Assembly: GCF_900406815.1 (NCBI RefSeq)
Contig: NZ_OVCN01000002.1
Span: 62,001 to 126,000 of the forward strand
Origin: Acinetobacter haemolyticus
GTDB lineage: Bacteria > Pseudomonadota > Gammaproteobacteria > Pseudomonadales > Moraxellaceae
Length of the DNA stretch: 64,000 bases
Direction: 5' to 3'
The notes beneath the pieces are model-generated. The model saw only the letters and a list, made by a program, of their open reading frames with translations. It searched no databases and had not been told where the DNA came from. How positions within the stretch are numbered: the first letter of the stretch is position 1; every line of letters starts with the position of its first letter. Of the stretch, positions 26,401 to 35,142 are shown piece after piece. The position numbers were made by a program, and so were the translations under genes.

Positions 26401-26771
26401 ACGCGGCTATTACGACGCTTTGCCCAAAGCGCTGTGGCATCTTGTAGCGTCAATCGATACAAACTTAAAGCACCATCACTTTGTCCCTGTGCTGCGGCCG
26501 TAATGATTCCTGTTGTACGCGTCAAGTGTCCTGTATCTGTGACCTGATCAACCGCAACTTGGCATCCTATAAATGTTTTTAATGGAATGGCTGCATTTGT
26601 TGACAGACAGATCAGCTCAGCCGTTAACCCCTGATTCAGTTGATGATTTCCATCAATCGACTGCAAAAACACTTGCGCATTGAGCATCGGATGCGAAAAT
26701 TGAACTTGTATTGCACGTTTTTGTGCATTTAACCCCAGTTTTTCAAGTACATGGAATATATTTAAAAGCAT
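23460..26771 (-). CDS. vgrG: Type VI secretion system spike protein VgrG
   Basis: 1103 residues. VgrG trimers tip the T6SS Hcp tube and carry effectors. Seen: the gp27-like N-terminal half with SLYRLTLQDATALWAKRRNSR and FTMQHNELDADFIQRLLASE, then the gp5-like OB-fold (WGRIKVRFLF ... WVDVLTPWAGEGYGARFLPRIGEIVVIDFFDG ... MGRIHEA). A helical insert (residues ~645-860) and the DUF2345 beta-prism (MLLASPNGIALTTPENI onwards) follow. The last ~94 residues (after VNAELPSLP) are a private extension with VPGAYLKPL and an acidic end, probably the cargo adaptor. No other T6SS structural gene is in the window, so it is an orphan vgrG island. Confidence 0.95.
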   Translation of the reverse strand: MLLNIFHVLEKLGLNAQKRAIQVQFSHPMLNAQVFLQSIDGNHQLNQGLTAELICLSTNAAIPLKTFIGCQVAVDQVTDTGHLTRTTGIITAAAQGQSDGALSLYRLTLQDATALWAKRRNSRVFMNQSVVEIVQTLFKEWQTRSPLFAASLTLDLSGLSKDYDVRPFTMQHNELDADFIQRLLASESINSLIDEAQHIVPHNTAPIQAQKLRLIDDNQQYQALERRTIRYHRSSAAEQYDSMTSLVAQRRLQPTTVHIQRWQADALDQEDGAGSVQSTHSHSEHHDNLSLGLEDAWHFTPAWIQDLKGDDGVTASGSQQIERLNEHRNQYYNVAAKHFVAHTTVRDAYVGYWFELRAHPEIDLHTSQDRNFLITAKHFYHHNNLPKELNHQVRQLLQNSHWQVRDFNNNNERQANQLTLQRHYVPIVPEYDPIKHRPIAYPQRAKVVGPEGESIYVDEWGRIKVRFLFTRSEDHQHDGGAGSNNNDTDSAWVDVLTPWAGEGYGARFLPRIGEIVVIDFFDGNIDRPFVMGRIHEAQRSPTRFDIKGQLPDTRRLSGIRSQEIGGQGFNQLRFDDTSGQISTQLQSSHAATQLNLGHLSHPKVQEHSTGRGEGFELRTDAWGAVRAGKGMLISTYAQEQAIADHLEAAQAQSLLNQGYESMKMLSHIAEKQQADALNVIQRLPKFIQSLELNSKTQALNKTVNLFKNELKDDPLHALKDCGGFIKDIGGFGGDTKTIIEEFNQFFADSKDAINNLKDFIENVEAHGADVVKEQLASLKNKIKQNPFESLKEVGQVLANVEIKDFDLMSTCGTFKKGNQLNVSPLQALNSLQGFMEGYTQNLESSSDAKQQEQGKIFRQALMLLASPNGIALTTPENIILQASQDIAGSASGSINWSAQKNIIGHAQHKVSLFAATKGLKAFAAKGKVELQAQDDMIEAIARRVVKIISTEEKIELTSPVEIDLKAGGSQLKINKEGVFINTGGYFKVKAGQHVFESGTTVNAELPSLPKRGMYSMRFDLSQVFDNSIFKNMKYKLMNHTKKIESEYEFEKESSARIYSDSADQVELALVPGAYLKPLNEAQNNKVAESLDELEEEDCGEEYD

Positions 26772-26876
26772 TTTCTTATGGTATTCCTTTTTTATTAGGT
26801 CGAAATTTTATACAAGCCAGATCGATCTGTCTATTTTTTTGTTTAAAAGTGACGTATTTGATCACTAAATCAATCA

Positions 26877-26906
26877 AAAAAAATGCCCACCGAAGTGAGC
26901 ATTTTG
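26877..26906 (-). terminator. Intrinsic terminator after gcd
   Basis: On the minus strand, GCTCAC-TTCG-GTGGGC with a stable UUCG tetraloop and a run of eight T. It lies 15 bases after the gcd stop. Confidence 0.9.
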
Positions 26907-26920
26907 GATGCTAAAAGGAA

Positions 26921-29320
26921 TTAATCAGGTAAAGCATATGCAACTAAATAATCACCCATTTTGGTGCCAAAAGAACCATGTCCTCCAGCCATAATGACCA
27001 CATATTGTTTGCCATTGATTTCATAGGTCATTGGTGTTGCCTGCCCACCTGCTGGTAGACGTGCTTCCCACAATTTATCACCATTCGATACATTAAATGC
27101 GCGAATATAATTGTCTTGTGTAGCACCAACAAACATCACGTTACCAGCAGTTGAAATCGGTCCACCTAAACCAGGCACACCAATTTTCACAGGAGGTAAT
27201 TGGAACAGCGTTGGTAAACTATCACGAATCGTACCAATACGTTTTTTCCAAACCACTTCATGGGTTTTTAAATCTACACCAGCAACAAAGCCCCATGCAG
27301 GTTGTTTACATGGCAAACCAAATGGAGACAAGAATGGACTAATATCAACCCCATATGGCGTACCATACATCGGTTGCATACCATGCTCGGTACCCGCACC
27401 GCGTGCAACAGTTTGACGATTTGGATCCGCTGGGATCAGACGGCTTACAAAAGGTAATCCAATTGGATTCATCACAGCAACTTGACGGTCAGCATTCACT
27501 GACATCCCGCCCCATTCGAACACCCCCAAGTTACCTGGGAAAACTAAAGTTCCATTTTCTGAAGGTGGTGTATAAATGCCATCGTAATTGAGACGTTTGA
27601 ATTTCACTCGGCACATTAACTGATCCAACATGGTGGCGCCCCACATGTCTTTATCCGTTAATTTATCTTTTGGTGCTAAATTGAAATCAGAAAATGGTTG
27701 TGTTGGTGAATAAAACTCACCCTTGGTCTGTGGTCCCCATTTTACTGTTTGCGGTACTGGCTTTTCCGTAATCGGTACAACCTTCTCACCTGTTCTGCGA
27801 TCCAATACAAATACATTACCTGTTTTTGTTAGTACATAAATCGCAGGCACCGTCTGACCTGATTTATCTTGAATATCTGCTAAAGATGGCTGTGATGGTA
27901 CATCCATATCCCACAAATCATGATGTGTGGTTTGGAAATTCCAAATGAGTTTGCCCGTAGTTGCATTGATGGCGAGCATTGAGTTTGCATAACGCTCTTT
28001 CAACTCGGTACGATCACCACCCCAAATATCAGGAGTACCTACACCTGTCGGCACATAAACAATATCGAGTTTCGCATCATAAGCAAGAGGTGCCCATGCG
28101 TTCGGAGAGTTATGAACAAATGTTCCACCTTCACCCGGTAAAGCATTTGGATCTTCAGCACCCGTATCAAAGGCCCATAGTAATTTACCAGTATTTACAT
28201 CATAGCCACGAATCACACCAGATGGTTCTTGGCTTGAATGGTTATCCGTTACTGAACCTGCGATTACGACCGTCGTACCAGTCACAATACCAGGAGAAGT
28301 CGGATTGTAACCGCCTGGATACGCATATGGCATGAACGCTTGTAAATTTACTTCGCCATTTTCACCAAAATCTGAACAAGCCTTACCTGTATCTGCATTT
28401 ACGGCAACTAAGCGACCATCGTTTACAGGAACAAAGACTTTTCTCGGGCACTCCGTTGAACTCGACTTTTTAGCCTGTAAACTGGTTGCAAACTTGGTCG
28501 TATTATCTGCATCGTAGTACATCACACCACGACAGGTTAAATGCTGGAAGGTTTTATCCGATTTCAGCTTTGGATCAAAACGCCACTTCTCCTCACCTGT
28601 TGCAGGATCAATTGCAATTAAATGCTGATGCGGAGTACACATAAACAGATTATTGCCAATTTTAATTGGAGTAACCTGATTCGTTGTTTCACCTGAATCA
28701 TGCTCAGTTCTAAAGTCACCTGTCTCGAAAGTCCAAGCCACTTTCAAATCTTTGACGTTTTTATCATTAATTTGTGTCAGTGGAGAATAACGCTCACCGC
28801 CCTGACTACGACCGTATGCTGGCCAATCTTCAGGTGCAATACCCTCTAATGCTTTCGCTTGCTGAGGTTGCGGTGTTTCAATGACACCATTAATTTCTTG
28901 AGGGTCATTAAATATTGCGTACACCATCACGACTATCGCAATGGCCAAAGTAGAAGATAACGCCACTTTACTTGATGTTAAGTTATCTATACCGCGAGTC
29001 ACCGCTGGTACCAATAACCATAGACCCAAGATCCCTAAAACATCAAGGCGTGGTGCAAGTGCCCAGAAGTCTGTACCAACCTCCCAAACACCCCAAATCA
29101 CACTCCCCAGCATTAAAGCTGTATAGATCCATAATGGACCAGAAGCACATTTATAAAGTTGAACTGCGACAATCAGTAACAGCACACCCGCAATAATGTA
29201 ATAAAAAGACCCGCCTATTGCTGCGAGCCAGATACCGCCAACGAGCAAGAACAGTGCAATGAGGGCAATGATAATTACCGTCAATGTTCTAAGCCCAGAT
29301 TTTGAAGCAGATTGATTCAT
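26921..29320 (-). CDS. gcd: Membrane-bound PQQ-dependent glucose dehydrogenase
   Basis: 799 residues, the Gcd length. Five N-terminal helices (residues ~10-140) anchor it in the inner membrane. The periplasmic eight-bladed propeller oxidises D-glucose to glucono-1,5-lactone and passes electrons to ubiquinone. Seen: EDWPAYGRSQGGERYSPLTQIN at the propeller start, WAFDTGAEDPNALPGEGGTFVHNSPNAWAP, TTHHDLWDMDVPSQPSL with PQQ/Ca-site residues, and the final MAGGHGSFGTKMGDYLVAYALP. The PQQ cofactor must be made elsewhere; no pqq gene is in the window. It lies 142 bases downstream of the OprB porin gene on the same strand, forming a sugar-oxidation unit. Confidence 0.97.
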   Translation of the reverse strand: MNQSASKSGLRTLTVIIIALIALFLLVGGIWLAAIGGSFYYIIAGVLLLIVAVQLYKCASGPLWIYTALMLGSVIWGVWEVGTDFWALAPRLDVLGILGLWLLVPAVTRGIDNLTSSKVALSSTLAIAIVVMVYAIFNDPQEINGVIETPQPQQAKALEGIAPEDWPAYGRSQGGERYSPLTQINDKNVKDLKVAWTFETGDFRTEHDSGETTNQVTPIKIGNNLFMCTPHQHLIAIDPATGEEKWRFDPKLKSDKTFQHLTCRGVMYYDADNTTKFATSLQAKKSSSTECPRKVFVPVNDGRLVAVNADTGKACSDFGENGEVNLQAFMPYAYPGGYNPTSPGIVTGTTVVIAGSVTDNHSSQEPSGVIRGYDVNTGKLLWAFDTGAEDPNALPGEGGTFVHNSPNAWAPLAYDAKLDIVYVPTGVGTPDIWGGDRTELKERYANSMLAINATTGKLIWNFQTTHHDLWDMDVPSQPSLADIQDKSGQTVPAIYVLTKTGNVFVLDRRTGEKVVPITEKPVPQTVKWGPQTKGEFYSPTQPFSDFNLAPKDKLTDKDMWGATMLDQLMCRVKFKRLNYDGIYTPPSENGTLVFPGNLGVFEWGGMSVNADRQVAVMNPIGLPFVSRLIPADPNRQTVARGAGTEHGMQPMYGTPYGVDISPFLSPFGLPCKQPAWGFVAGVDLKTHEVVWKKRIGTIRDSLPTLFQLPPVKIGVPGLGGPISTAGNVMFVGATQDNYIRAFNVSNGDKLWEARLPAGGQATPMTYEINGKQYVVIMAGGHGSFGTKMGDYLVAYALPD

Positions 29321-29462
29321 ACGATCACCCTTGCATCTTTAGTATTTTGGATACGATGAAGCAAATCACTTCGCCTCACCGTCAAATTTAAATCACAATG
29401 AAAACTTTGCAGATGTAATCCATTTGAGTGAACTAAATCTGCAAAACTATTCAAATCAAAAA

Positions 29463-30707
29463 TTAGAAAACTGTTTGGAACTTAATTCCGCCAACCCAAG
29501 TTTTGTCACCATCTTTAACTGCGCCTACGTGATGTACGTATTGGATATTTGGACGAATCGTCAACCAATTGGTCGCATGAATGCCGTAATACAACTCGGT
29601 GTTATATTCTTCATCCAATAAACTGTTATTTTTATCATTGGCATGAATACGTGCTACACCGAGTGCCAACTCATCTTGTGGACGTTGATCCAATAAACCT
29701 TTGTAGATCAAACCAATATTTTGCATATCTTTAACTGCATTGGTTTTTGAATCATGAATCGTCACATTCACAAAGCCAGTCAAACCACGATCAGACTGAC
29801 CGTCATGACGCGTCAGTTGCTGCTTCGCAGTAAACCAACCACCTTGTTTGTGTGAGGTTTTCGATGGATTGGCAATTTCCACAGCATCAGCAGTGCTATA
29901 GTAATAGCCAAAACGATACTCGCCAGAGAGGGATTGCGAACCGAGTTTCGGTGTCCAAACCAGTTCTGTAGGAATAATGGCACCATGTGATCCATCAGTA
30001 CTTAAATTAAAGCCTTTGCCGCGTTGCAAATTCTCAGGGTTATATTCATATGCCCCAATCTGCGCGTACAAGTCTGGTTGGAAATTGTACTTAACACGCA
30101 ATGCCCACTGACTGACAGGCCAGTTGTACCATTGATCGCCGACCCAGTTACCCACTTGTGAACCGCATAATGCTAAATTTTGGAAATCACAATCAAAACT
30201 ATTAAAGTCAGCGCCTTCACCAAATCGCCCCACTTTAATATCCAATGCTTGATCTAAAAATTTCTTTTTGACCCAAAGCTCAGTTAAACGCCATGTTTGA
30301 CCGCGTCCCCAAACTTCTTGCACCGAACTTAAATGTCCTTGTAAACCATCTGCAGTTTGAGAAAGAGATTGACCATCACGATAAGTTAACGTGATTTGCG
30401 CCTCTGTATCTTCCCAACCTAAAATTTTATTTAGATCAAAATGTGTACCTAATGCCAACTGACCGGTGTATTCATTTCCACGACTCGAATACTGTTTAGA
30501 ATCGATAACCCCTGCAAATTCACCTGTGTAATTCGCAGAAAAGTTATAACCCTGTTCTTGTAACGCTGTGCGTTGACCGTTCCAATCACCAAACAACCAT
30601 TGACCATTTGGATCAAACGCGGGAGAAGCTGCTTGAGTATGATGTGTAAAAAGACTCAATGATAGAACGGATAAACAAGAAACAATCATAGATTTAGAGA
30701 TTGTCAT
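29463..30707 (-). CDS. oprB: OprB-family carbohydrate-selective porin
   Basis: 414 residues: signal peptide (cleaved near THHTQA), then an OprB-type beta-barrel starting FDPNGQWLFGDWNGQRTALQEQGYNF, the family's hallmark opening, and ending in a C-terminal Phe (GGIKFQTVF), as outer-membrane barrels do. These porins let glucose and other sugars into the periplasm. The gene lies just upstream of gcd on the same strand, which fits supply of glucose for periplasmic oxidation. Confidence 0.92.
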   Translation of the reverse strand: MTISKSMIVSCLSVLSLSLFTHHTQAASPAFDPNGQWLFGDWNGQRTALQEQGYNFSANYTGEFAGVIDSKQYSSRGNEYTGQLALGTHFDLNKILGWEDTEAQITLTYRDGQSLSQTADGLQGHLSSVQEVWGRGQTWRLTELWVKKKFLDQALDIKVGRFGEGADFNSFDCDFQNLALCGSQVGNWVGDQWYNWPVSQWALRVKYNFQPDLYAQIGAYEYNPENLQRGKGFNLSTDGSHGAIIPTELVWTPKLGSQSLSGEYRFGYYYSTADAVEIANPSKTSHKQGGWFTAKQQLTRHDGQSDRGLTGFVNVTIHDSKTNAVKDMQNIGLIYKGLLDQRPQDELALGVARIHANDKNNSLLDEEYNTELYYGIHATNWLTIRPNIQYVHHVGAVKDGDKTWVGGIKFQTVF

Positions 30708-30830
30708 GTTTACGTAACCTTTTATGTTATTGTGTATAAAAGGTTACTCTTATTTTTAAATTACAAGTTATTCAAAATGTTAACGATCTGTACAATATTT
30801 TAACATTCAGTGATCATATGCGCATATTTT

Positions 30831-31949
30831 CTACCACTTTCCCTCTCCTAATCCCTGCCCGATAAATGTATATACCATTTGAGAACGAGAAAATTTAATC
30901 GGACAAGCTAACTGGGGTTCAGTTTGATCAGCGTTTTCAGATAAAGGAACATCCACCACCCAACCTCGTTGTTCAGCCATCGGTGATACTAAAGCTTCGT
31001 CTAAACTGAGCACTGGCTCCACACAAATATCTAAATTCTGGAATACATGTTGCCATTCGGCAAAGTCTTGGGTTTTAAATTTATCTTGTAAAGCCTGTTT
31101 GACTGCTTGGCGATCGTCTGGATCAAAAGAAGCACCTTTTGCCATAAGTATTGGTAATTCCAAAGCAGCAGCTAATCCAGCCATAAATTGTGGCTCTAAA
31201 CTTCCCACTGAAAAATAGCGACCATCTTTTGTTTCATAATAGTCATAAAAACTTGCACCATTCAGCATACCTTGCTCAGGACCCTGAGGAGTTTGTCCTG
31301 CTAAGCTAGCTGAAGCAGCCATACTATTTAAACTCGCTACACAATCAGTCATAGAAATATCAATATATTGCCCGATACCACTGCGTTGACGCTCAACCAC
31401 TGCCGCGAGAATACCAATCACTGCATGCAATGAGCCACCAGCAACATCTGCGATTTGAATCCCAAGTGGCGGTGGCCCACTATCTTGACGGCCACTATGC
31501 CCTGAAACACCTGCTAGGGCTAAATAGTTAATATCATGTCCTGCACGGTCTTTATAGCACCCTGTTTGACCATAACCTGTAATGGAGCAGTAAATTAAGC
31601 GTGGATTGATCTCTGCTAGCGTTTCATAATCCAAACCTAAACGGCGCATCACATCAGGGCGAAATTGCTCCAGCACAATATCAAAATCTGAGATTTTATT
31701 TTTGATTAGCTCGATACTCGTTGGATCTTTAAGATCTAGCGCAATTGACTGCTTATTTCGATTCAGATAACTATGTGCAGTGGCCTGACCGTTCGCATAG
31801 GGTGGCATAATCCTTACTAAGTCTGGACGAGTTGGTGATTCAATATGGATAACTTCTGCACCCATGTCTGCAAGATACATACTTGCGAATGGACCAGGTA
31901 ACAAAGTAGAAAAATCCAGAACTTTCAATCCTTTTAATGCAGATGGCAT
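30831..31949 (-). CDS. CaiB/BaiF-family CoA transferase or racemase
   Basis: 372 residues. A class III CoA transferase fold: LKGLKVLDFSTLLPGPFASMYLADMGAEVIHIE at the start with the conserved DxS and GAEV, then NRNKQSIALDLKD and FRPDVMRRLGLDY. The catalytic-type Asp lies in GHDINYLALAG. Some motif details (GHDINY) resemble alpha-methylacyl-CoA racemase as much as formyl/carnitine CoA transferase, so the reaction is unsettled. It is divergent from an AraC regulator 214 bases away, which may control it. Confidence 0.87.
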   Translation of the reverse strand: MPSALKGLKVLDFSTLLPGPFASMYLADMGAEVIHIESPTRPDLVRIMPPYANGQATAHSYLNRNKQSIALDLKDPTSIELIKNKISDFDIVLEQFRPDVMRRLGLDYETLAEINPRLIYCSITGYGQTGCYKDRAGHDINYLALAGVSGHSGRQDSGPPPLGIQIADVAGGSLHAVIGILAAVVERQRSGIGQYIDISMTDCVASLNSMAASASLAGQTPQGPEQGMLNGASFYDYYETKDGRYFSVGSLEPQFMAGLAAALELPILMAKGASFDPDDRQAVKQALQDKFKTQDFAEWQHVFQNLDICVEPVLSLDEALVSPMAEQRGWVVDVPLSENADQTEPQLACPIKFSRSQMVYTFIGQGLGEGKW

Positions 31950-32163
31950 GATAATTTTTACTCATTTTGTTTAAATTTTCTTTTATACTAGGTAGGGATA
32001 AACATAAAAACAATGTCATGTTCAGCCATTTACCTTGATAGTTTCGGCAATTTAACATGTACGCATTGAGCAATTATTTTTTATTGTCAATTGCCCAATT
32101 TGATATTTTAGACGGTTATTTAGGTCAATTATCGTGAATAGTAAAGAAACTGAAGGATTCAAT

Positions 32164-33177
32164 ATGAGCCGTGATACGATCAGCATCCACTTCGTGAATG
32201 CGGCTTTAACAGGTGTGAAACGCCTAGGCATGGACGTTGAAACATTACTTTCACATGTCGGTATAGAAGCAGAATTATTGCGGCAACCTAAAGCTCGAAT
32301 CTCCCCTGAGCAATATACTCGCTTTGTTAAAATGCTATGGATGGTAACCCAAGACGAACATGTCGGTTTTGATATCCAACCCCGTCGTTTAGGTACATTT
32401 GCAATTATGTGCCAATTGATTATTCATTCTAAAACACTCGGTCAGGCACTAGAGCTTTCATCACAATTTTACAAACTGTTTGGTGATGAATGGTCCGTGA
32501 GTTTAGAGCGTGACAAACATGAAGCACGCTTGGTTCCCCACATCCCAAAATCACTTGATCCTGATCATTTCATTACTGAAAGTATGCTGATGATTTGGCA
32601 TGGTCTTGCATCTTGGTTGATTGAACGTCGTTTGCCCTTAGAACGTGTACATTTTGGTTATGAACGTCCAAACCATGCAGATGAGTATGATGCATTATTC
32701 TTCGCACCAGTGATGCAGTTCGATGCACCTCGTACCGAGATCACATTTGCCGCAGATTATCTGGACTTGCCAATTCGTCAAGATGAAAGCACTTTAGAAG
32801 AGTTCTTAAAAGCAGCGCCAGCGCAGCTTCTAGTGAAATTCAAAAATACCAACTCGCTCACTTCTCGTATCCGTGATGTATTGAAGAGCCAAATCGGTGA
32901 AGAAATGCCGACACTCAATGATGTAGCGTCGATGTTGTATTTATCCCCTCAAACCTTACGTCGTCGTTTAGCTGCCGAAGGTAAGAGCTATCAAGGTGTC
33001 AAAGATGCCTTGCGTCGTGATGCTGCGATTCACTTATTGTTAACACCGAATCTCACACTTGAAGATGTGGCTCAGCAAGTGGGCTTCAGTGAAACCAGTA
33101 CTTTCCACCGTGCTTTCAAAAAATGGACAGGTGTCACACCAGGTTTATATCGTCAGTTACATGGACATCATTCATAA
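32164..33177 (+). CDS. AraC-family transcriptional regulator (OruR/QseD-like)
   Basis: 337 residues. The N-terminal 220 residues form the Arabinose_bd (PF12625) sensor domain seen in OruR-type regulators (ISIHFVNAALTGVKRLG, GTFAIMCQLIIHSKTLGQAL). The C-terminal 100 residues hold the two helix-turn-helix motifs, MPTLNDVASMLYLSPQTLRRRL and TLEDVAQQVGFSETSTFHRAFKKWTGVTP. ATG 32164 is chosen over an earlier start at 32134 because AAGGA lies at the right distance. It is divergent from the CaiB-type gene and probably regulates it; the ligand is unknown, perhaps an acyl compound. Confidence 0.88.
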   Translation: MSRDTISIHFVNAALTGVKRLGMDVETLLSHVGIEAELLRQPKARISPEQYTRFVKMLWMVTQDEHVGFDIQPRRLGTFAIMCQLIIHSKTLGQALELSSQFYKLFGDEWSVSLERDKHEARLVPHIPKSLDPDHFITESMLMIWHGLASWLIERRLPLERVHFGYERPNHADEYDALFFAPVMQFDAPRTEITFAADYLDLPIRQDESTLEEFLKAAPAQLLVKFKNTNSLTSRIRDVLKSQIGEEMPTLNDVASMLYLSPQTLRRRLAAEGKSYQGVKDALRRDAAIHLLLTPNLTLEDVAQQVGFSETSTFHRAFKKWTGVTPGLYRQLHGHHS

Positions 33178-33196
33178 AAATCACTACATGGATCGT

Positions 33197-33748
33197 TTAA
33201 GAATATTTAGGCGATCCATTCATTGAATTAAGAAATTCTGCTGCTTCTCTTGGAGAGGTCAGATGAATAAATCGAATATGCTGGTATTTGGGATCCTGCA
33301 TCATGGCGAGATATCTTTGTTTATTTTGTGGATATTTCTGAAACATCCAAAGAAAAATAGATTTTTTTGAGAACATCATCCTCCAACTTTCTCTATTATT
33401 CGAGTTTTTCCATAGTGGCTTCCGACTGAGAGCACGCCATACAGTTCGTTTGGTTAAACGATATAAATTTACAGAAAATGAATAATCGAGCCAAATAACA
33501 GTATCAACCTCAGACCAAATCATTTCGATACTGCGCGTATATAGGTTATCAATCACCCAACCAGTTGAAGCCTCCTCCATTGCTATTTTAAGTTTCATAA
33601 ATAAGGCCTCGTTTGAAGATTCCTGCCAATCATCTAACCAAAGCAAATCATCCAATTCTATATATTGTAGTTGTCGTTTGTATGCCAACTTGCGAGCAAG
33701 TGTAGACTTACCCGAGCCTGTTGTACCAATGATATTAATAAATTTCAT
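33197..33748 (-). CDS. P-loop NTPase, adenylate-kinase-like (FlaR/topology-modulation type)
   Basis: 183 residues with a Walker A GTTGSGKST at residues 8-16, an acidic LDDLLWLDDW stretch that resembles a substrate-binding loop, VIWLDYSF for Walker B, and a lid rich in Arg and Trp (RLTKRTVWRALSRKPLW). The family is annotated as topology modulation or kinase-like protein; true substrates are not known. It stands alone between convergent and divergent neighbours. Confidence 0.8.
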   Translation of the reverse strand: MKFINIIGTTGSGKSTLARKLAYKRQLQYIELDDLLWLDDWQESSNEALFMKLKIAMEEASTGWVIDNLYTRSIEMIWSEVDTVIWLDYSFSVNLYRLTKRTVWRALSRKPLWKNSNNRESWRMMFSKKSIFLWMFQKYPQNKQRYLAMMQDPKYQHIRFIHLTSPREAAEFLNSMNGSPKYS

Positions 33749-33926
33749 TAAGATAATTTTGTTGAATTATGACCACATATTTTACTGAATATCTCACCTA
33801 TTAGACAGTCGATTGAATTGGCGAAAAACATCAAACTTGCCAATGTTTATCATCATTGCACTGCCACTTAAATTGAGTACACTCGAAGCACAATGATTTT
33901 AATTTAAGGCAATACAAGGAACAGCT

Positions 33927-35132
33927 ATGAGCGAGGCCTATATTATTGATGCCATTCGCACACCACGCGGAAAAGGAAAAAAAGACGGCTCATTACATGA
34001 AGTAAAACCAATTACTTTACTCACAACATTACTCAATGAATTACAACAACGTCATCAACTCGATACTTCAAAAGTCGATGACATCGTATTGGGTTGCGTG
34101 ACCCCAATCGCAGATCAAGGCGGAGATATTGCCAAAACTGCCGCAATTGCAGCGGGCTGGAATGATGATGTTGCAGGGGTGCAAATCAATCGTTTCTGTG
34201 CTTCTGGCTTGGAAGCTGTGAACTTGGCAGCTCAAAAAGTACGTTCAGGCTGGGAAGATGTCGTGGTCGCTGGTGGGGTTGAATCCATGTCACGTATCCC
34301 TATGGGTTCAGATGGTGGTCCATGGGCACTTGATCCTGAAACAAATTTGAAATCATCTTTTGTACCACAAGGTGTAGGTGCAGACTTGATTGCAACTTTA
34401 GATGGCTATAGCCGCGCAGATGTGGATGCTTTTTCTGTTGGCTCACAACAAAAAGCTGCTGCAGCTCAAGCAAATGGCTACTTCGATAAATCTGTTGTAC
34501 CTGTGAAAGATCATGCAGGTGTAACAATCTTAGAAAAAGACGAATTTATCAAAGGAAATACCACGGTTGAAGGTTTGGCAAAACTGAATGCCAGCTTTGA
34601 AATGATGGGTCAAATGGGCTTTGATGCCGTTGCTTTACAGAAATATCCTGAAGCGCAAAAAATCAATCACGTCCATCATGCAGGTAACTCATCAGGTATC
34701 GTGGACGGCGCTGCGGTTGTGTTACTTGCTTCTGAAAAAGCAGTCAAAGAGCAGGGTTTAAAACCTCGTGCAAAAGTGCTTGCAACTGCATTGGTCGGTA
34801 CAGATCCAACCATCATGTTGACAGGTCCTGCCCCTGCTGCACGTAAAGCATTAGAAAAAGCTGGCTTGAGCATTGACGATATTGATTTATTTGAAGTGAA
34901 TGAAGCCTTTGCAGCTGTTGTGATGCGTTTTATAACAGAACTCAAAGTCCCAGCTGAGAAAGTTAACGTCAATGGTGGTGCAATTGCGATGGGACATCCA
35001 TTGGGTGCAACAGGCGCCATGATTCTAGGAACTTTGCTAGATGAATTAGAGCGTCAAGGTAAAAAACGTGGTCTAGCAACATTATGTGTCGGTGGTGGTA
35101 TGGGTATCGCTACCATTATCGAATTGGTGTAA
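33927..35132 (+). CDS. Acetyl-CoA C-acyltransferase (beta-oxidation thiolase)
   Basis: 401 residues. Thiolase fold with the nucleophile Cys in [21 protein letters not shown], the catalytic His in [15 protein letters not shown] and the second Cys in [11 protein letters not shown]. The [17 protein letters not shown]-terminus is of the FadA/FadI kind, which cleaves 3-ketoacyl-CoA in fatty-acid degradation. It is followed after 10 bases by the multifunctional alpha subunit gene, so the two form the trifunctional complex. Gene order is thiolase first, opposite to the E. coli fadBA operon, so I do not give a symbol. Confidence 0.9.
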   Translation: MSEAYIIDAIRTPRGKGKKDGSLHEVKPITLLTTLLNELQQRHQLDTSKVDDIVLGCVTPIADQGGDIAKTAAIAAGWNDDVAGVQINRFCASGLEAVNLAAQKVRSGWEDVVVAGGVESMSRIPMGSDGGPWALDPETNLKSSFVPQGVGADLIATLDGYSRADVDAFSVGSQQKAAAAQANGYFDKSVVPVKDHAGVTILEKDEFIKGNTTVEGLAKLNASFEMMGQMGFDAVALQKYPEAQKINHVHHAGNSSGIVDGAAVVLLASEKAVKEQGLKPRAKVLATALVGTDPTIMLTGPAPAARKALEKAGLSIDDIDLFEVNEAFAAVVMRFITELKVPAEKVNVNGGAIAMGHPLGATGAMILGTLLDELERQGKKRGLATLCVGGGMGIATIIELV

Positions 35133-35142
35133 GGGGAACAAC

